The notes under the pieces were generated by a model. It was not told the origin of the DNA, ran no database searches, and saw nothing but the letters and a program-made list of their open reading frames with translations. A stretch of 64,000 nt of DNA from Protonemura montana (Eukaryota > Arthropoda > Insecta > Plecoptera > Nemouridae), in NCBI GenBank assembly GCA_947568835.1, contig OX387607.1, positions 16,419,701-16,483,700 of the forward strand, read 5' to 3'. Below are positions 10,850 to 22,200 of the stretch, piece after piece (position 1 is the first letter of the stretch; each line of letters opens with the position of its first letter). The position numbers and the translations under genes are program-made.

Positions 10850-12965
10850 CGTAGGTATCTCTACATGGAGCGAACCGGTCGGCGCATGGGCAGAAAGAAT
10901 GGCGACCCTTTTTTTTTTGCTCGCTCTGCGAATTACGGAGCGAGTTGATTCGTGCTGGTGACATGTGCAGGGGAAATATTGGGTGTGTTGAGGTTTTTTT
11001 TTTAAGTGGGTATCATCTGTTTTTACTGTATAATTACTGTGTTTGAAATGCTACTTTCTTCTGTAATGATAAATATAATTTTATAATTGATGATGATTGT
11101 AAAACGTTTTTAGTATCGCTTTCTTTAAAAAATAATTCTCATTGAAATCATAAATTTAAACTCAAGTACTTCACAAAAGAACCACCGTAATTTGCTTTCT
11201 GGTTTCAGCTCATATTTGTAAATACCAGAAAAAGAAAAATCCTGCAAATACCAAACTTAATTTGCAAACGTCGACTCAGCTATGGATATCCAGGATTGCA
11301 AGACAACAAAAAAAAGGTTTAGATTGACTTGAAAATTATACAGACAGTTCACTCTAGTGCCCCACAATAAAAGGGTAAAAATCACATTACTTGGTTTCGA
11401 AAACAGGAAAAGGAAATCTCAAGCGAGTGCAGCTAGTAATTTATGTCTAATCTATGTAGATGCATTCCTCAGTGGTACTTGCTTCAAGACCCTAGGTCAT
11501 GTTATTCTAGGACAGTAATTATTTGAAAAGTCAATCAATTTAATTTGCACTTATTTATTGTAGCTAGGCAAGTGGCTAACGACGCAGACCTATTTGATGT
11601 TTAGAAAAAAAATCAGAACCAGATGAATCTGCTTCGGCCAAATGAGAAAGGCGAGCAAAGAGATTCGAAGACATATTTTAGAGATATTCAATCGTAAGAC
11701 AATGGTAGCCGATTCTTGGCAGGATGAAATGAAACCCACTTGGATTTTTGCAAAAAGCATAGAAAAATACCAGTCGAGCCAGATTGCAGAGGCAACTGCG
11801 GATGGACTTGAGCTGGAAAAGAAGTGGAGTACATAAATTTACAGTGACCAGTCTAGAAATGACCGGACTTGACCTGAAATATTGGGGACGAAATTATATT
11901 TTGCTGATATCTTTTATTTCCAGTCACAAATTCGTTGTTTTCCTCTAAAACACAGATCTGAGAAATTGTTTCGCTCAATTTGAAGACGTTGATGACCTCC
12001 CATTAAAGCATTTGCCGTTTAGAACATTGAGCTTTAAAGCATTTTTTTACATTGGTTTTCTGGACTTTTTTTAGACATTTTCTCAAGTTTTTCTTACAAA
12101 TTCTCAGGGTAACTCAAGAAATTGACAGATAAAACTATTTACTCTAAAGTTTCATTAGGAACTAACTGCATGTCCACTTTATGTTAAAAAAATAACCCAT
12201 CAAAATCGAACATTTTCTGAGATGCATAACGATTTTATCTCATTTTTAGCGTCTTGTCCTTCAGAAGATTTCTGACCCGATCATCAAATATCGGCATCAA
12301 CCCAAGAAGAAGAAGAAGAACACTTTCTTTGAACTATCTTCCTCATTCCAGTCGCACGCAAGAATTTAGTTGACAATAAAAACCACGTCCAGCTGATTCA
12401 TGCGGCTTGTTATTAAAGATCGCATCCAGTTCCTTCACTAGAACACTTGTTGTGCTACTTGTTTCTATCAATAAAGAATTAAACCAAGATTCTACAAGAA
12501 TATGATAATAATAAAGTGGTGTACACTGCACTTCCCAAGCTGCATTCCCCACGAGGAATCAGTTTAATCGAGTCATTAGTACTTTGCTAGGAAGACAACG
12601 TCGAGTCGACTTGAAGTCTGTAGTTCGATCCCAAGTAACGGTGTTTCGAACACGACTGCAGTGTGTAATAAAAGGGAAATTTCCAACATAACTCGGTGCA
12701 GTGATTGGTGACCTAGCAGTAGACCGACTTTGTTATCGACCTTCAGAAGTCTTAGCGCCTCCAGCCGACTTTGCAGCTTCCCAAAATGTTTACACTATAA
12801 TTGTTTTTTGTATCATTTACAGATTCATTTTGGGAGAGTTTCTTCATTAAAAAATCACTACCGTCTCCTATTGCCGAACCAGACGAGTTTTAAGAGGTTT
12901 TGGAGCTTTTATAGCAAAAACAAATCCAAAATAGATTCCCTCAAAGCTGTCCCAATTCCCATCTT
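10850..12965. other. Intergenic, no gene recognised
   Basis: AT-rich sequence. Around 11197-11260 there are blocks (CTTTCTGGTTTCAGCTCATA, AAGAAAAATCCTGCAAATAC) resembling the downstream part of the tRNA-like element at 15.3 kb, so a relic of that element may be present. Confidence 0.4.
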
Positions 12966-13890
12966 AACAAAAACTATTTCAACTGGGTTTTGAATGCTAA
13001 GTGAAGAACAACTAAATTTCCCAACGTTTCGTAACTTGTACCTGTTACTTTATCAAGGGTTAAAGCAGTCTTGACAATTTTCCAATAACAAAAAAACCAC
13101 AAAAAATTATAACAATTACCAAGTTCAAGCTTCCTAAATGCATCTAAATAAAATAATCTGGGTACAAACAGGTACAAGTTACGAAACGTTGGGAAATTTA
13201 ATTGTTCTTCACTTAGCATTCAAAACCCAGTTGAAATAGTTTTTGTTAAAACTAGTGCTAAGTTTACATCAAGTAGACATGAGTCTAAAAACAATCATAA
13301 TTCTTCCTGTGTGCACCTGGAATTAAAGAGAATGTACCTGACAACAAAACTCGTGAAGTATGATAGTTTTTAGACTCATGTCTACTTGATGTAAACTTAG
13401 CACTAGTTTTAACAAAAACTATTTCAACTGGGTTTTGAATGCTAAGTAAAGGGCTACTAAATTCAAATAGTTTTTCTTAAACTCGTGCGGTATTCCCCCG
13501 AGAATGCAACGTCTTGGCATCGCAAGGAATCAATTTGCCACGCATCTAATTACCCTGCTCCAGAATCCAGTTTGTTTTTGATAAATGTCTGACCTGACAA
13601 ACATTAAATCGAACCCAAACTGGATCCTCTCTACGTAACGGTCCACTCCCAAACAGAAACCAGTGCACTTTTCAAATGCGTAGCTCTCACTGGGACAAAC
13701 GAGGAAATAACCTGCACGAATCAACAACAAGTCGCATTAACCCTTGAAGAAGTAACTAGTAGATGTTGCGAAACGTCGGGAAATTTTAGCAGCCCTTTAC
13801 TTAGCTTTCAAAACCCAGTTCAAATAGTTTTTGTTAAAACTAGTGCTAAGGATAAATCAAGTAGACATGAGTCTAAAAACAATCATAGTA
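12966..13890. repeat. Cluster of fold-back/MITE-like elements with inverted arms
   Basis: The arm at 12966-13072 (ACTATTTCAACTGGGTTTTG, TTCCCAACGTTTCGTAACTT) recurs inverted at about 13158-13252. A second pair (TTTACATCAAGTAGACATGA and its reverse complement) lies at about 13262-13292 and 13363-13400. A further copy of both blocks covers about 13740-13890. The short ORF at 12974-13219 (-) lies wholly inside the hairpin and is not a gene. Confidence 0.7.
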
Positions 13891-14573
13891 GCAAAATAGT
13901 ATCTACAATTTTTATTGGCTAGCCATGAACCACTTCACAGCTAAAAAAATCCAGGTTTATTAATTGCAAAATCTTTTAAATGAGCGGGCACGTCTGCTAA
14001 ATAGCAACAAAATAACCGGTACTTTGATAATAATCATAATCAATTACTCAAATAATTATAACCTGGACGCCGCTTCTATTTCAAGTCTTCCCCGGTAACC
14101 AATTGCAGATAAAATGAGCCATCGCTAGCAAATAACACCGAGTGTTGTTAGCTTTTGATTAGCAAATCGTTGCGCTTTGCCAGTTATTACCAATGCGATC
14201 GAACAAGTGGAGCAATCGAACGACGGTCAAGGGCGCCGTCGTCTACTTTGCGGACGTCTCAGCAACTAGTCAAGTGGATGACCGGTTGACCCACTCTTGT
14301 TACCATTCCTGCACTCGGTGTTGTTGTTGGAACGGCCGGTCGGAGTCTGACACTTTTTTTTTTTTACAATCTTTTCTGTCCGGTTTGTTTTCTGTTCGAG
14401 ATGAGCTTAGAAAACAAAAAAAAAACTTGCCCAGGTTGACTTTCTTGTTTTGATAATCGGTCACTAGAACAATTCACTTGTTTTTATCTCGTTTGACCCA
14501 CTTGCACGTTTACTCTGTGCGTTTGCTTCTGATTTAACGAATTATTGTTGGACTTTAGCTAAAATGCAATGCA
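13891..14573. other. Intergenic, no feature recognised
   Basis: No repeat or coding similarity seen. The reading frame at 14193-14453 has no recognisable domain. Confidence 0.4.
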
Positions 14574-15107
14574 CCCAATTGGTCATCCATATTCATATTC
14601 AAATTCTTTATTCCGTAACACTATACAATATAGTATGGAACATGTCAAAAAAAGTATAAAATAGTAAGGTATAAAATATATGTAAATCAAATATAAATTA
14701 TAAATTTAGAGCTCAAGAAATTCTCTAATGGTATAAAATGGGTGATTAAGTAAAAATGACTTCACAATACTTTTAAAGTTATTTGAAGTTGGCCCCCTTG
14801 GCGTACATTCAGATAGTTTATTAAAAATTAAAGAACACATGTATTTAGGGTTTTTTTCGGAAAAACTAAGGTTCGTAGTAGGTAAAAATATTTTATTTTC
14901 TGATCGTGTAAAGTAGTTGTGTCTTTGTGAGACTAGAGGGAAAAGAACTCGATTGTTATTTACAAAGAGAGCTGATTCTAAAATGTATATATTGATTACA
15001 GTTAAAATCTTCAGTTTTATAAAAAGATCTCGACATGGGTGGCGTCGGGGAACTCCAGCCAATTTCCGTCCATTACTCATAGGTCGGGGCGATACTGCAA
15101 GAAGCAA
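14574..15107 (-). pseudogene. 5'-truncated non-LTR retrotransposon, C-terminal end of ORF2
   Basis: The minus-strand ORF 15107-14706 ends in a pattern familiar from the C-termini of Jockey-like LINE reverse-transcriptase polyproteins: HPCRDLFIKLKILTVINIYI, then LFVNNN, RHNYFTRSENKIFLPTTNLS, FSEKNPKYM, FNKL and a terminal FYTIREFLEL. The catalytic RT domain itself is missing, as expected of a 5'-truncated insertion. The likely 3' end is near 14574-14600 at an AT-rich GAATAT-type tail. The Met at 15107 is fortuitous; the true left edge of LINE sequence is probably near 15060. Non-functional. Confidence 0.72.
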
Positions 15108-15129
15108 TTACAAGATTAACAAACAATTT

Positions 15130-15345
15130 ATTTATGAAAAAGAAGCCAGACTGAAATAATATGCAACCGAACCGGGATGTGAACCCAGAACGTTGGTAGA
15201 GCACCCGACCGGAAATTTGGAGGTCTCGGGTTCGTGTCCCGAAGCGGTCGCACATTTTTCCAGCCTGGCTTCTTTTCAATTCTTCGCTTTCTGGTCTCAG
15301 CTTCATAGTAAATTTAGAAGAAAAATACAAAAACCCTGCAATTTA
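15130..15345 (+). mobile_element. tRNA-derived SINE-like element
   Basis: GTTGGTAGAGCACCCGACC (A-box/D-arm-like) and CTCGGGTTCGTGTCCCG (B-box/T-arm-like) are spaced as in a tRNA, followed by a short T run and an AT-rich body. Just upstream, GGGATGTGAACCCAGAACG is a B-box-like block in reverse orientation, so two partial elements may be joined. It is not a complete tRNA because no acceptor stem closes. Confidence 0.55.
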
Positions 15346-15619
15346 TTTCTGATCAGAGAACAATGTCATTCTTACTTGTTCAACGTGGAAGGTCTTAATA
15401 AAAGTATCATGCGATTGGTCATTCGTTAACTGTCTTTTGCTAGAACCGTTAAAATCTTCAAAACAATCTTATCATATTGTCGTATTACAACCATCACCCA
15501 GACATGGACCAATAATCTTTTCATTTCAAGTGGCAAACGCTTTGTTGATATTTCTGGGCATCTTTCCTGACCTTCGGGAATGCATTTACTATACTATTCA
15601 ACTATAATATTGAACTTTA

Positions 15620-15895
15620 AGTTGGATCTCTAGCTCACAGAAACATCTGAATTTCACTGCATGTGATTGGAAGTCGTCATGGCAACAGTTTCAACAAAAT
15701 GTTCAACTATAAGTTGGATCTCTAGCTCACAGAAACATCTGGATTTCACTGCATGTGATTGGAAGTCGTCATGGCAACAGTTTCAACAAAATGTTCAACT
15801 ATAAGTTGGATCTCTAGCTCACAGAAACATCTGAATTTCACTGCATGTGATTGGAAGTCGTCATGGCAACAGTTTCAACAATATGTTCAACTAGG
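15620..15895. repeat. 92-bp tandem repeat, three copies
   Basis: GTTGGATCTCTAGCTCACAG begins at about 15621, 15713 and 15805. Units are nearly identical (for example CTGAATTTC versus CTGGATTTC), so the duplication is recent. No coding capacity. The following 400 bp to the satellite hold nothing recognised. Confidence 0.9.
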
Positions 15896-16307
15896 AGGCG
15901 AGATTTTGATAAAATCGAACCTAAGAATTGCATAGTGACTCTAAGGACTCTTTCGAACCTCCTCTGTCGCGACCGCAGCATCGAGTAATTCAAGATCATT
16001 CCTTTCACGGCCTCGTGGTCAGTCACCTTTACAATGCACGTCTTGCTTGTGTCTGGCGCCATCTTGCAGACAACTGTAGAAACCTGAAGGTACCATAAAT
16101 GATGGACCGCTAGCAACCTCGACTAACTGTTCAGTAGTTTCGTAACTAACGCCATCTATCAGGAATTAACAGAACTTTGTCTTGTCAAATTAGTTTAGAT
16201 TTTCTCACCAAGTGTCTGGGGGCAGTGAGTGGTCAACGATTAAAGTAGCAGCGTTCCTGGTTTTGCTAACCCAGTTTTTGTTAATACCTCGTGATATTCC
16301 AAAAATT

Positions 16308-18591
16308 TCAAATATCCTACATAGAGCATAGGATCCAGCCAGCTGATCTCAAATAACCTGGATAGAGCATAGGATCCAGCCAGCTGATCTCAAATAACCT
16401 GGATAGAGCATAGGATCCAGCTAGCTGATCTCAAATAACTTGGATAGAGCATAGGATCCAGCCAGCTGATCTCAAATAACCTCGATAGAGCATGGCATCC
16501 AGCCAGCTGATCTCAAATAACCTGGATAGAGCATAGGATCCAGCCAGTTGATCTCAAATAACCTGGATAGAGCATAGGATCCAGCCAGCTGATCTCAAAT
16601 AACCTGGATAGAGCATAGGATCCAGCCAGCTGATCTGAAATAACCTGGATAGAGCATAGGATCCAGCCAGCTGATCTCAAATAACCTGGATAGAGCATAG
16701 GATCCAGCCAGCTGATCTGAAATAACCTGGATAGAGCATAGGATCCAGCCAGCTGATCTCAAATAACCTGGATTGAGCATAGGATCCCGCCAGCTGATCT
16801 CAAATAACCTGGTTAGAGCATAGGATCCAGCCAGCTGATCTCAAATAACCTGGATAGAGCATAGGATCCAGCCAGCTGATCTCAAATCACCTGGATAGAG
16901 CATAGGATCCCGCCAGCTGATCTCAAATAACCTGGTTAGAGCATAGGATCCAGCCAGCTGATCTCAAATAACCTGGATAGAGCATAGGATCCAGCCAGCT
17001 GATCTCAAATCACCTGGATAGAGCATAGGATCCAGCCAGCTGATCTCAAAAACCCTGAATAGAGCATAGGATCCAGCCAGCTGATCTCATATAACCTGGA
17101 TAGAGCATAGGATCCAGCCAGCTGATCTCAAATAACCTGGATAGAGCATAGGATCCAGCCAGCTGATCTCAAATAACATGGATAGAGCATAGGATCCAGC
17201 CAGCTGATCTCAAATAACCTGGATAGAGCATAGGATCCAGCCAGCTGATCTCAAATAACATGGATAGAGCATAGGATCCAGCCAGCTGATCTCAAATGAC
17301 ATGAATAGAGCATAGGATCCAGCCAGCTGATCTCAAATAACCTGGATAGAACATAGGATCCAGCCAGCTGATCTCAAATAACCTGGATAGAGCATAGGAG
17401 CCAGCCAGCTGATCTCAAATAACCTGGATAGAGCATAGGATCCAGCCAGCTGATCTCAAATAACCTGGATAGAGCATAGGATCCAGCGAGCTAATCTCAA
17501 ATAACCTGGATAGAGCATAGGATCCAGCCAGCTGATCTCAAATAACCTGGATAGAGCATAGGATCCAGCCAGCTGATCTCAAATAACCTGGATAGAGCAT
17601 AGGATCCAGCCAGCTGATCTCAAATAACCTGGATAGAGCATAGGATCCAGCCAGCTGATCTCATATAACCTGGATAGAGCATAGGATCCAGCCAGCTGAT
17701 CTCAAATAACCTGGATAGAGCATAGGATCCAGCCAGCTGATCTCAAATAACATGGATAGAGCATAGGATCCAGCCAGCTGATCTCAAATGACATGGATAG
17801 AGCATAGGATCCAGCCAGCTGATCTCAAATAACCTGGATAGAACATAGGATCCAGCCAGCTGATCTCAAATAACCTGGATAGAGCATAGGATCCAGCCAG
17901 CTGATCTCAAATAACCTGGATAGAGCATAGGATCCAGCCAGCTGATCTCAAATAACCTGGATAGAGCATAGGATCCAGCCAGCTGATCTCAAATAACCTG
18001 GATAGAACATAGGATCCAGCCAGCTGATCTCAAATAACATGGATAGAACATAGGATCCAGCCAGCTGATCTCAAATAACCTGGATAGAGCATAGCATCCA
18101 GTCAGCTGATCTCTAATAACCTGGATAGAGCATAGGATCCAGTCAGCTGATCTCAAATAACCTGGATATAGCATAGGATCCAGCCAGCTGATCTCAAATA
18201 ACCTGGATAGAGCACAGGATCCAGTCAGCTGATCTCAAATAACTTGGATAGAGCATAGGATCCAGCCAGCTGATCTCAAATAACCTGGATAGAGCATGGG
18301 ATCCAGCCAGCTGATCTCAAATAACCTGGAAAGAGCATGGGATCCAGCCAGCTGATCTCAAATAACCTGGAAAGAGCATAGGATCCAGCCAGCTGATCTC
18401 AAATAACCTGGATAGAGCATGGGATCCAGCCAGCTGATCTCAAATAACCTGGATAGAGCATAGGATCCAGCCAGCTGATCTCAAATAACCTGGATAGAGC
18501 ATAGGATCCAGCCAGCTGATCTCATATAACCTGGATAGAGCATAGGATCCAGCCAGCTGATCTCAAATAACCTGTATAGAGCATAGGATCC
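16308..18591. repeat. 41-bp satellite, main array (about 55 units)
   Basis: The monomer contains GATCTCAAATAACCTGGATA, GAGCATAGGATCCAGCC and AGCT (41 bp). Embedded CAGCTG and GGATCC palindromes recur once per unit. Variant monomers recur in order: a three-unit (123-bp) block with GGATCCCGCC, CCTGGTTAG and AAATCACC occurs twice near 16785-17030. A longer block (CTCATATAAC, AACATGG, AAATGACATG, AGAACATAGG) occurs near 17086-17350 and again near 17658-17850. This shows higher-order duplication. Short ORFs across it are artefacts. Confidence 0.97.
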
Positions 18592-19284
18592 TTAGAACTA
18601 AGCCTAGAAGGGAGATGGAAAGCCGGCGCCGAATGCAAACACAAATATAAACAAACTTGATGATTTATTGTGAATTCTGTTGATGATCACAAAATCATTT
18701 TTTTTAAATAATTGAATTACAACGAAGAATACTGCGATGAAGTTCAGCCAATGAAAGACATAAAGGCTTGTCATAAAGACTCATGTCTACTTGATCTAAA
18801 CTTAGCACTAGTTTTAACAAAAACTATTCACTTGTGGCCAAATATGAAAGTCTAGAAACCACTTGCTAAGCTAATTTTTTATTTTATGCTTGTCTATCAA
18901 AACATGTCCCTGGGATTGGTTTCTTGCTGCACAATATTTCCAGCTGTTTCCTAAAAATAACTGTCTCCAAAATCATTCGCTTTGCATTAATCACAAAAGA
19001 ATATCGCTTGTGATATATCAATAAATATTTCTACTCTCCTATACTTAACCAAAACGATCAGTCTTAAATAAATCGATAAAATAGTTTTAAATAATTCGTG
19101 CATCTATGGTTAAATATACGTGCACTGGTAACAAATTGAATATAACTTAACGTGTTGGCTGAAAAGATGGCTGCTTAGAAAAGCTTTCAAGCTTTTTCTA
19201 AGACAAGAGCGCTCTTTAAATACGAAATACCGATACTTAAACGTAGCTCAGTGCTGGAAATGTTGGTACCCCTGACAGGGTGTT
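18592..19284. other. Spacer between satellite and Osiris D
   Basis: Contains a fold-back family fragment at about 18770-18832 (GACTCATGTCTACTTGATCT, TTAGCACTAGTTTTAACAAA). Otherwise AT-rich. It must contain the 3' UTR of Osiris D; no unambiguous poly(A) signal was fixed. Confidence 0.45.
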
Positions 19285-22200
19285 TCAGTGCTGATATTGT
19301 TGGTACCCCTGATAGGCCAGCTGTTGGCCGTCAAAGTGCTCGGCTGGAGTGTCGGGGTCCCTGAATGCGACGCCTCCCGAATGACTCGTCGGCTTGGCGT
19401 CGGCGTCGCGGCCGTAGTTGTTGCCGTTGTAATAGTTGTTCTTGTGGCTGGAAAATACATTAGATTGTCAGCTGTGAGGTAAAGATTTTTCATAAAATTC
19501 ATGGAACTGGTCATGTGTATGATGGTCACCCATTTAATATCTGACCCAGCGCAGTGTTGCTTAACTTTCATCCCTCCAACCTGTCTCCCGAACAGAACTG
19601 GTCATGTGTATGATGGTCACCCATCTAATACCTGACTCAGCGCAGTGTTGCTTAACTTTCATCCCTCCAACCTCTCTCCCGAACAGAACTGGTCATGTGT
19701 ATGATGGTTACCCATCCAATACCTGACCCAGCGCAGTATTGCTTAACTTTCATCCCTCCAACCTGTCTCCCGAACAGAACTGGTCATGTGTATGATGGTC
19801 ACCCATCCAATACCTGACTCAGCGCAGTGTTGCTTAACTTTCATCACTCTAACCTCTCTCCCGAACAGGACTGGTCATGTGTATGATGGCCACCTATCCA
19901 ATACCTGAACTAGCGCAGTGTTGCTTAACTTTCATCCCTCCAACCTCTCTTCCGAACAGAACTGGTCATGTGTATGATGGTCATCTATCCAATACCTGAC
20001 CCAGCGCAGTGTTGCTTAACTTTCATCCCTCCAACCTCTCTCCCGAACAGAACTGGTCATGTGTATGATGGTCACCCATCCAATACCTGACCCAGCGCAG
20101 TGATGCTTAACTTCGGTAATATCATGACAACCGGTGTTTCCAACACGCCAAACCGTTCTGTTTCCTTACGGATATTTCTGTGTGGCTTTCTTGTCTGTAA
20201 CCTAACCCTAATTTTCATTTTCATTTTCATTTTGTTTTGTGTGTTGGGCTATTTACGCATCGCCTCGTGTATTTGGCAAACGGTACATGAGTCACGACTC
20301 TGAAATCCGAGTCCACTTTGACAACAAATCGACGCTAATTGAGTGAAAGGGGTGCGACAACCGCTCGATGTGTGATACATGCATGCTAATTTGAAACAGA
20401 AAGTATGTCAAACGTTTGACAGATGGGGTCCGCGCACCCAACAAACTCACCGGCAACTTTCCAGTCTTTACACCGCACTCTGTTTCAAATACTAATCTCT
20501 TTGCAACACACCTTGACTCACGGCGTGCTAGTGCTATGTTGCGAAACAACTTCCGGATCCTATTCCCTTGTTTCTTGGTTGATAAAATGATGAATTCTTA
20601 CCTAACTGTCATCCAGTTTGCACATTTTAACCTTTTCATTATCATCCGAATACTTGAATTAATTCAATACCTCATGGGTAATAGAAACTAGTTTAGCTAA
20701 ATGTACCTGTGCCAGTTATTTCAGCTAACCATCAGGGAACTTTTCGAACCCTTTCATTAATTGCTATCCAATCGGGTTACTAGGAATGTAACCATTACAT
20801 GAGATACATTGTCAAAGTCCTTGGGTTGAGTTGAGTGCCGAGGGTAGCTAGCTAATGATTGCGTTCACTAGTAGGTTGGAGGTCGATCTGTCTGGTCGCT
20901 ACATTGGCATCATTCTATGCTGATGTAGCATATTTCGTGTGTCTAAAAGTGATTCTCGTGTTCCTTTTGATGTTTTAAAAGTGTTTTTTCTGTAAAATCA
21001 GTGTCTGTGCAAATATTGTTTGACTTTAGTGAAATACTTCCGACGCCGTGGACGCCTTCACGAGGCTACCTGATCTTGGACACTTCGGCGTCGCAAGTAA
21101 AGTAAGAAATAACTCGGCTGTTTTCAGATTTGTGTCCTTTTTTAAGACATGTGTGTGCATTGCCTGCTGACTGCTGATTGATAAGACAGTGATCCTTTAT
21201 CTGGCTTCGATCCTGATTTGATATTCATAGTGATAGTGGATCGGTCTAGATTCTCTTAGCTATCAAAACAAAGCAAGCGACCGAATCGCTTGACTCTGTT
21301 GGTCATGAATTTTATATCTGAATACTTCTTATGTACTACACCAATTAATAAAGGCTTATTTCAATCGCGTTTAACTATAGAAGTGACCATTTTAATAATA
21401 GTAATCAACTAGTGAGCTAGAAGCGAACTGAAAAGATTATCCAAAATACATCGACTTATTTGGACGATTTTACGGAAGTGCTGACACCAATAAAATAGTT
21501 TTAAGTCGTGATAATTTGAAGCTATTTTCAAGCCCTAAACATCCGAGCTGGTTTATTCTTGCCATCACAAACTTACCCTCCATATTGGCCTCCAAACCCG
21601 ACGCCTGCAGGCGAGTACTGCGGTGGCTGGTTATAGTAGTTGCTCCCTCCTCCATAGCTGCCAAAGTTCGACTGCAAATCTGGTTTGCAGAGCTTAAAGA
21701 AGCCAATCAAGCCCGGGATGACGAGGGCAAGGAATCCCAACAGCTTCTTGAACGACGCCAGACCCAGGATCAGGGGCAGGAACAGAAGGAGCTTCAGTTT
21801 GAACAGCTTCAGGATGACCAACATCGGAATGAGCAGCTTCTTCAGGCGCAGGCGGGCTGCAAATTAAACAAAACAAGTCAACAACAATGATCACTTTACT
21901 TGAGGGAAATGAACGTTCTTCGTCTACCCTTTGAGAGCAATTAGGTTGCCCAAAAGTTCACTTATTCAACGGCCATTTGAATGAAACAGATTTAAATTAC
22001 AATTGAGTTATTATACCAACGGTGTATGCAAACTCGTACTGAAAAATACTTTATAAATATTACGGTCCCTTTCAATGTTTCTTCTTGTTTTAGCCAACTC
22101 TTATAACTATTTCTGACAAGATATTTCCTCTGGATCGAGCTCAGAATCTTGTTTCAGAATCCCAACGCAAGGTCGCGAGTTCATGTCTCGGATTGTGCAA

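Noticed and set aside
16513..18174. ORFs with LYPGYLRSAGW-type repeats on the minus strand
   Set aside because: 41 bp is not a multiple of 3, yet three units restore a frame; they are translations of satellite DNA with no start context or conservation.
16308..18591. CRISPR array
   Set aside because: Direct 41-bp head-to-tail monomers without unique spacers in a eukaryotic context.
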